From Selaginella moellendorffii (lineage: Eukaryota; Streptophyta; Lycopodiopsida; Selaginellales; Selaginellaceae), in assembly GCF_000143415.4 (NCBI RefSeq), contig NW_003314375.1, positions 125,369-189,368 of the forward strand: a DNA stretch of 64,000 bases. The letters are read 5' to 3'. The notes under the pieces were generated by a model. The model saw only the letters and a list, made by a program, of their open reading frames with translations. It searched no databases and was not told the DNA's origin. Both the position numbers and the translations under genes were made by a program. This document shows positions 57,152-64,000 of this stretch, one piece after another (position 1 is the first letter of the stretch; each line of letters opens with the position of its first letter).

Positions 57152-57370
57152 TCATGGATCTGCGATGCTGTGGCTCGATCTCACCAAGTTTTCATTGTGC
57201 CTGAGAGATGGTCCCGGTGGAGGGGTCGAAACTTTCCTGGGAAGCTTGCCAAGCAGCAGGGATGGAAACGAATCGCGGTGCCGCTGCCTCTCGAAACTCT
57301 GCCTGTTTGTGAACACTACAACGCCAATGGAGGCCACTAGCAGCAGGAGAACAATCAATAACTTGACCAT
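57152..57370 (-). CDS. Small secreted peptide precursor, IDA-like (IDL)
   Basis: 72 residues, no intron. Residues 1-20 form a signal peptide (MVKLLIVLLLLVASIGVVVF). After a short basic linker comes LGKLPRKVSTPPPGPSLRHN. It aligns without gaps to the extended PIP motif of Arabidopsis IDA (FGYLPKGVPIPPSAPSKRHN): Gly, Leu-Pro, Val, Pro-Pro, Pro-Ser and Arg-His-Asn are shared. IDA is cut from its precursor, hydroxylated on Pro and sensed by HAESA/HSL receptor kinases to trigger cell separation. Unlike most IDA precursors, which end at Asn, this one continues for 15 residues (ENLVRSSHSIADP). No gene overlaps it on the other strand with better support. Confidence 0.75.
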   Translation of the reverse strand: MVKLLIVLLLLVASIGVVVFTNRQSFERQRHRDSFPSLLLGKLPRKVSTPPPGPSLRHNENLVRSSHSIADP

Positions 57371-57709
57371 GATCGCTATGAACTATATCACGAAAGATCC
57401 GAGCTCGAAAGTGATTCCCGATTGGAGACGGATCAAAAAGAGGCAGAAGAATACTTGGAGTGTGACGAATTTTGTCGCGCCCTCAAATACTCTTTTGGTT
57501 GATCCGAAAAGTCCACGAGGAGAAAACGAAAGTCAGCTCTCCAAGCATGAATGGTGTTGTGAGAACTGAAGAGAAAGAGGAAAAAAATGGGATCACTGTT
57601 TGGTGCTTAGCAGACATGTCCAGGCTGAGGGAGGCCAGATTCGCCGACGCAGGCGAGTATGTTGGTGTTAACTTAGGACTAATATAATATAATTAACAAA
57701 ACACCCCCT

Positions 57710-57762
57710 TATAAACGTTTTAGGGTTCCTAAGGTTTTAGGTTTTAGGTTTTAGGGTTCTTT
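57710..57762 (+). promoter_or_regulatory. Telo-box cluster upstream of the GCK-domain gene
   Basis: Repeats of ttttagggtt/ttttaggtt, as in plant telo-boxes that mark promoters of growth and translation genes. A similar cluster (tttaggtttagggtttag) lies at 58588-58606, just upstream of the RecQ start codon. Confidence 0.6.
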
Positions 57763-57794
57763 ACGGTGGCGTCGCGGTCGCTGGAGGCTTTACG

Positions 57795-58211
57795 GTGGCG
57801 TCGCGGTCGCTGGAGGATGAGGATGATCCCGTCCAGCAGCAAGCGGCCGAGGAGGAGGATGCGGCCGATGGTGAGTGTGGATTCTGCGCTTTCATGAAAA
57901 AGGGGCCTTGCGGCGGCGAGTTTGTGAGCTGGGAAGATTGCACCGACAGGTCCGAGGAGGAGGAGGAGGAGGAGGAGGAGGAGGAGAAGAAGAAATCGGA
58001 GAAATCCGAGGGAGCGGAGTCGCCAGTCGAGAAGTGTAGGCCGGCGATGCGATTCTTGAAGGCTTGCATGGAGAGCAACCAGGATTACTACGGGGTCGTG
58101 CTGCGCGCTGAGCAGGCGGTGCTTGATTCGGTCAGCAAGGGCGAAGAAAAGGGCGAGAACGAAGCCGGCGAGATCAAATCCAGCGAGGAAGCGCAAGAAA
58201 TCGCCACTTGA
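57795..58211 (+). CDS. GCK-domain protein without an in-frame ATG
   Basis: Plant GCK domains are small cysteine-rich regions of unknown function; many members are probably mitochondrial or cytosolic. The frame contains ECGFCAFMKKGPCGGEFVSW with EDC, a stretch of about a dozen Glu, then VEKCRPAMRFLKACMESNQD followed by YYGVVLRAEQAVLDSV. The Cys pairs match the GCK pattern. The coding frame opens after a TAG at 57738 but has no ATG before the domain. The first plausible starts are ACG at 57792 or GTG at 57795 (GTG GCG TCG CGG), and the given start is the latter. A 29-bp tandem duplication (57759-57787 and 57788-57816) covers exactly this place. The start could have been ATG in the ancestor, or an upstream exon may supply it. 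Single exon to a TGA. Confidence 0.7.
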   Translation: MASRSLEDEDDPVQQQAAEEEDAADGECGFCAFMKKGPCGGEFVSWEDCTDRSEEEEEEEEEEEKKKSEKSEGAESPVEKCRPAMRFLKACMESNQDYYGVVLRAEQAVLDSVSKGEEKGENEAGEIKSSEEAQEIAT

Positions 58212-58612
58212 ATCGCTCCTCTCTCTAATCCCCCCTTTGTGCTTTTCAATTTTGTTTTTCTAGATCGATTGGGAGCTGATGAATCTGCGAGGAACAAATC
58301 TAGCTTCCTAGGAACTCTTTCTTTACTCCTGATGATTCTTTGCCACAGGATGATCTCGTTGTCTCGCAAGTTTCGGGAAGAGCTCTCGAATCCATCGACG
58401 GATCTGGAGCTGGAGATTTTGTGGATGTCTCGCAGATCCAGAGCTCTGGAATCTGTGGAGAAATCTCACTTCCCAAGATCAAGTTTAAGCAATACTGCCA
58501 GGTTTCTCTGTGCTCGCAATGCGCAGTGAGAAGTATGATGTATTGCACAGTTAGAAATAAATCACTTTCCCGCCATGGCTTTCGAAATTTAGGTTTAGGG
58601 TTTAGAGGCGTG

Positions 58613-61540
<2,928 letters not shown>

Positions 61541-61576
61541 CGTTCTTCTCTAACAAGTTTTGCTAGCGATATGCCT

Positions 61577-63379
61577 TTACGTGAAGATATGGAGCAAACG
61601 ATGGACGTCCTTGGGATTGTTATCTCTGAGAACTTGATTCGCTGCTCTTTTTCCAATCGTGGGGGAGTTCTGTGGATGGATTCTACAAGCACCAAGCAGA
61701 GCTCCAAGAGCCTCGGCGTTTGGTTTGTATGGCATGCCATAAATCACCTCTTCCGCCCTCTTCAAGTTTCCAATCCGCCCAAAGCCATCTGCAACGCAGA
61801 CATAGTGTTCTTGGCTGGGTTCTAGACAATGATCGGAGCTCATAGATAAGAGATAATTTAGCGCTTTCTCTAGCAAACCAATGTGGGTGCAAGCTGATAT
61901 CACCTTCAAAAAACAAAGGTCGTCTGGATCAATACCCTCCACCTCCATTTCATGGAAGATTTGGATGGCATCACGTCCATGACCAAAGTGAGCATATCCA
62001 GCAATCAAAGCCGTCCATGTCACAAGCGTCCGTTTGGACATCTTCTCGAAGAGATTTCTTGCCCCGTCAAGATGCCCGTTCTGGGCATATCCCACAACCA
62101 TGGAATTCCAGGAGAGAATATTTCTTTCGGGAATCTTGTTAAAAACGCTGCGGGCCTCTGCCACGTCCCCAGCCTGAGAATATCCGCCAACGAGGATGTT
62201 CCAAGGCACCGCATCGTCCAGCGGCATACTTTCGAATACTCCCTGTGCGCACACCATTTGCCCTTCCCGGGCATATGCATGGAGGAGCAAAGTCCATGAT
62301 ATAACGTCTTTCATCGGCATCTGGTCAAATAATACTTTGACATCTTCAAGATGCCCATGCTGCGCAAAAACTTGCATGATCGACGTCCATGAAAGAACGT
62401 CTCGCTCGGGCATCTTATCAAATAAAGATTTGGCTTGCTCGCAATGGCAATCACTTTGGGCGTAAGCAGATATCATAGAATTACAAGCCACTAGATTGTG
62501 CTCGGGCATTCTATCAAACACTCTATTGCATTTTTCCAAGTCTTGATTTTCCACAAAAGCTTGTAGCAATGCACTCCAAGAGATGATATCTCTCTCCAGC
62601 ATTCCATCAAACGTTTTCTTGGCCTCCTCCACAAACCCTCTTTGAGAAAATGCCGCCACCATTGCGTTCTGTGAAACCAGGTCCAAAATCGGCATGCCGC
62701 TCGTAATACCTTCAGCTTTAGGAATATTCCCATCCTGGGCATATGCTGCGGCCATAGCAGTGCAGGACACTGTGTTTCGGTAAGGCATTGAGACAAAGAT
62801 ACTCTGAGCGTGATCCAGCCTTCCACCTGCAATGTATGCTTGCATCATCACCGTCCAGCTGTAGATATTCTTTTTTGGCATGGTATCAAACGTGTGCTTG
62901 GTAGCCTCGAGATTCCCTTCCTGGGCATATGCCTGAAGAATAGTTGTCCAAGATATCACGGTTTTTTCGGGCATTTCCTGAAACAAATTCCAGGATTGAG
63001 TTAAATACCCAGCTTTCGTATAAGCCACTAACAAGGCGTTCCACGACACGGAGTTACGGACGGGCATCCTATCGAACATTAGTTTTGCATCTTCCAGATG
63101 CCCGTTTTGGGCATATGCGACGAGCATGAGTGTCCAGGTGTATAGATCGGGCTCGCGGATGCCGTCAAAAACGGCCCTAGCTTCCTCCACGCTATGGCAC
63201 CGGCCATACATCTGTACCACCAGATTGGCCAGGAACTTATCGCTGTGGAGGCGGGGAGCGATGAGAGAATGGAGGCGCTTGGCCTGCGTAAGATCTCGGC
63301 AGGATCGCAGCTCCGGCAGTAAATCTTTGTGCGATTCGCGCTGCTCGTAGTGCGCGGATCGGCTAGAATTCACAGGCAT
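61577..63379 (-). CDS. Pentatricopeptide repeat protein, PLS class
   Basis: One uninterrupted 600-codon exon. PPR proteins bind organellar transcripts for editing, splicing or stabilisation, and each repeat recognises about one base. The repeats are clear, for example LFDRMPEHNLVACNSMISAY, SLFDKMPERDVLSWTSIMQV and FNKIPERNILSWNSMVVGYA. The C-terminal part (EVEGIDPDDLCFLKVISACT, then YGMPYKPNAEALGALLGACR) is typical of the E domain. It ends with NNPKDVHRLLHIFT and no DYW domain. The N-terminal 30 residues are not a strong transit peptide, so the organelle is uncertain. There are no introns, as usual for the family. Confidence 0.9.
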   Translation of the reverse strand: MPVNSSRSAHYEQRESHKDLLPELRSCRDLTQAKRLHSLIAPRLHSDKFLANLVVQMYGRCHSVEEARAVFDGIREPDLYTWTLMLVAYAQNGHLEDAKLMFDRMPVRNSVSWNALLVAYTKAGYLTQSWNLFQEMPEKTVISWTTILQAYAQEGNLEATKHTFDTMPKKNIYSWTVMMQAYIAGGRLDHAQSIFVSMPYRNTVSCTAMAAAYAQDGNIPKAEGITSGMPILDLVSQNAMVAAFSQRGFVEEAKKTFDGMLERDIISWSALLQAFVENQDLEKCNRVFDRMPEHNLVACNSMISAYAQSDCHCEQAKSLFDKMPERDVLSWTSIMQVFAQHGHLEDVKVLFDQMPMKDVISWTLLLHAYAREGQMVCAQGVFESMPLDDAVPWNILVGGYSQAGDVAEARSVFNKIPERNILSWNSMVVGYAQNGHLDGARNLFEKMSKRTLVTWTALIAGYAHFGHGRDAIQIFHEMEVEGIDPDDLCFLKVISACTHIGLLEKALNYLLSMSSDHCLEPSQEHYVCVADGFGRIGNLKRAEEVIYGMPYKPNAEALGALLGACRIHPQNSPTIGKRAANQVLRDNNPKDVHRLLHIFT

Positions 63380-63383
63380 TCTT

Positions 63384-64000
63384 CACGAATTTAGCGCGCG
63401 AAAAACATTTTTGAAACTCTAATATTAGACTAATATAGTTTGATCGTTTGATTTGTAAACACACCGAGTTTCCAGGGTGAGCCTGAATGAACAATTGAGA
63501 AACAAAAGGAGGAAGTCCAATGGCCCTGTTTTGTTTCCTGCCCGAGAGCGATTGTTATATGATTCTTCGCGAAATGGATGAGTTCCGTGCGGTTTTTCTT
63601 TTGTTGATCATCAGTTCCTCATTGCTGTTGTTTGCTGGATTCATCGGTGCAATATCGGCTAGGGGAAATAGCAGCAGACAGTCCAGTTTCGTGTCGTGCT
63701 AAAATCCATCCAAGCCCCCATGAAAGTCTGCAACCACCAACAAAAGATTCATCAAATTGCTTCATTCTCAAATCTTATGATAGGAGTATTGAGTTCGACT
63801 CTCGAAATTCCCTTTCCCTATAATCATTTTGTTCAGCAAGGTGAGAGCAATTATAGAGCATGGTGCTTCATTCCAAACTTGGCACCACGGTAGAATAGTT
63901 AGATCCTGGGTCTTTACAGTAGTATCAGAGCGCCAATCCTCTGGGCGTTCATGTTAATCTGTGAGGATGAGGAAGCGGGAAGAGAGCTGTCCGATTGAGA
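63384..64000. other. Window end: small ORF and possible retroelement trace
   Basis: A plus-strand frame at 63520-63702 (60 codons) has a signal-anchor-like hydrophobic stretch (VFLLLIISSSLLLFAGFIGA) but no conserved end, so a gene is uncertain. At 63920-63933 agtatcagagcgcc resembles the initiator-Met primer-binding site of LTR retrotransposons (tggtatcagagc). A decayed LTR element may run past the window edge. Confidence 0.4.

Noticed and set aside
57744-58196. 150-codon minus-strand frame with a poly-Leu stretch resembling a membrane segment
   Set aside because: Antisense to the GCK-domain gene; the poly-Leu is the complement of its poly-Glu (GAG) run.

Overview
The window is eukaryotic, almost certainly land-plant, nuclear DNA. 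Genes are split by GT..AG introns of about 45-60 nt. It carries plant-specific families (full-size PDR/ABCG transporter, PLS-type PPR, DOMON-cytochrome b561, calcium-type phosphatidylserine decarboxylase, UDP-glycosyltransferase), nuclear tRNA genes and decayed retroelements. Very short introns, dense genes and a remnant of a betaine-lipid synthase (a pathway seed plants lack) suggest a lycophyte such as Selaginella. That organism call is inference.

Layout. 1-13,000 is a gene graveyard: F-box remnant, an unrecognised conserved gene, a duplicated 3' end of the organellar ribosomal protein bL20, a BtaA-type remnant, MED6 and UGT pseudogenes. 13,208-14,180 holds the intact bL20 gene. 14,362-19,790 (minus) is a near-complete ABCG/PDR transporter. 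20,264-26,455 holds a Hint (Hedgehog/intein-fold) gene, a broken paralogue of it, tRNA-Pro, tRNA-Trp, a broken zinc alcohol dehydrogenase, an F-box/LRR remnant and an intact plant-specific membrane protein. 27,000-48,300 is AT-rich repeat territory with two long dispersed repeat copies, a third truncated Hint paralogue, PPR, F-box and copia remnants, and a 121-base assembly gap. 48,979-63,379 is gene-rich: DOMON/b561, phosphatidylserine decarboxylase, tRNA-Ile, two small secreted peptides of IDA-like type, tRNA-Pro, a GCK-domain protein, a RecQ helicase and a PPR protein.

Most notable are three tandem-oriented Hint-domain genes encoding secreted proteins with the catalytic Cys just after the signal peptide (one intact, two damaged in different ways); two neighbouring IDA-like peptide precursors; two micro-exons (8 and 4 nt) in the RecQ gene; a GCK-domain gene without an in-frame ATG next to a 29-bp duplication; and a tRNA-Pro gene split by a 72-bp insertion. 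All identifications come from reading translations and splice sites by eye; no database search was possible.
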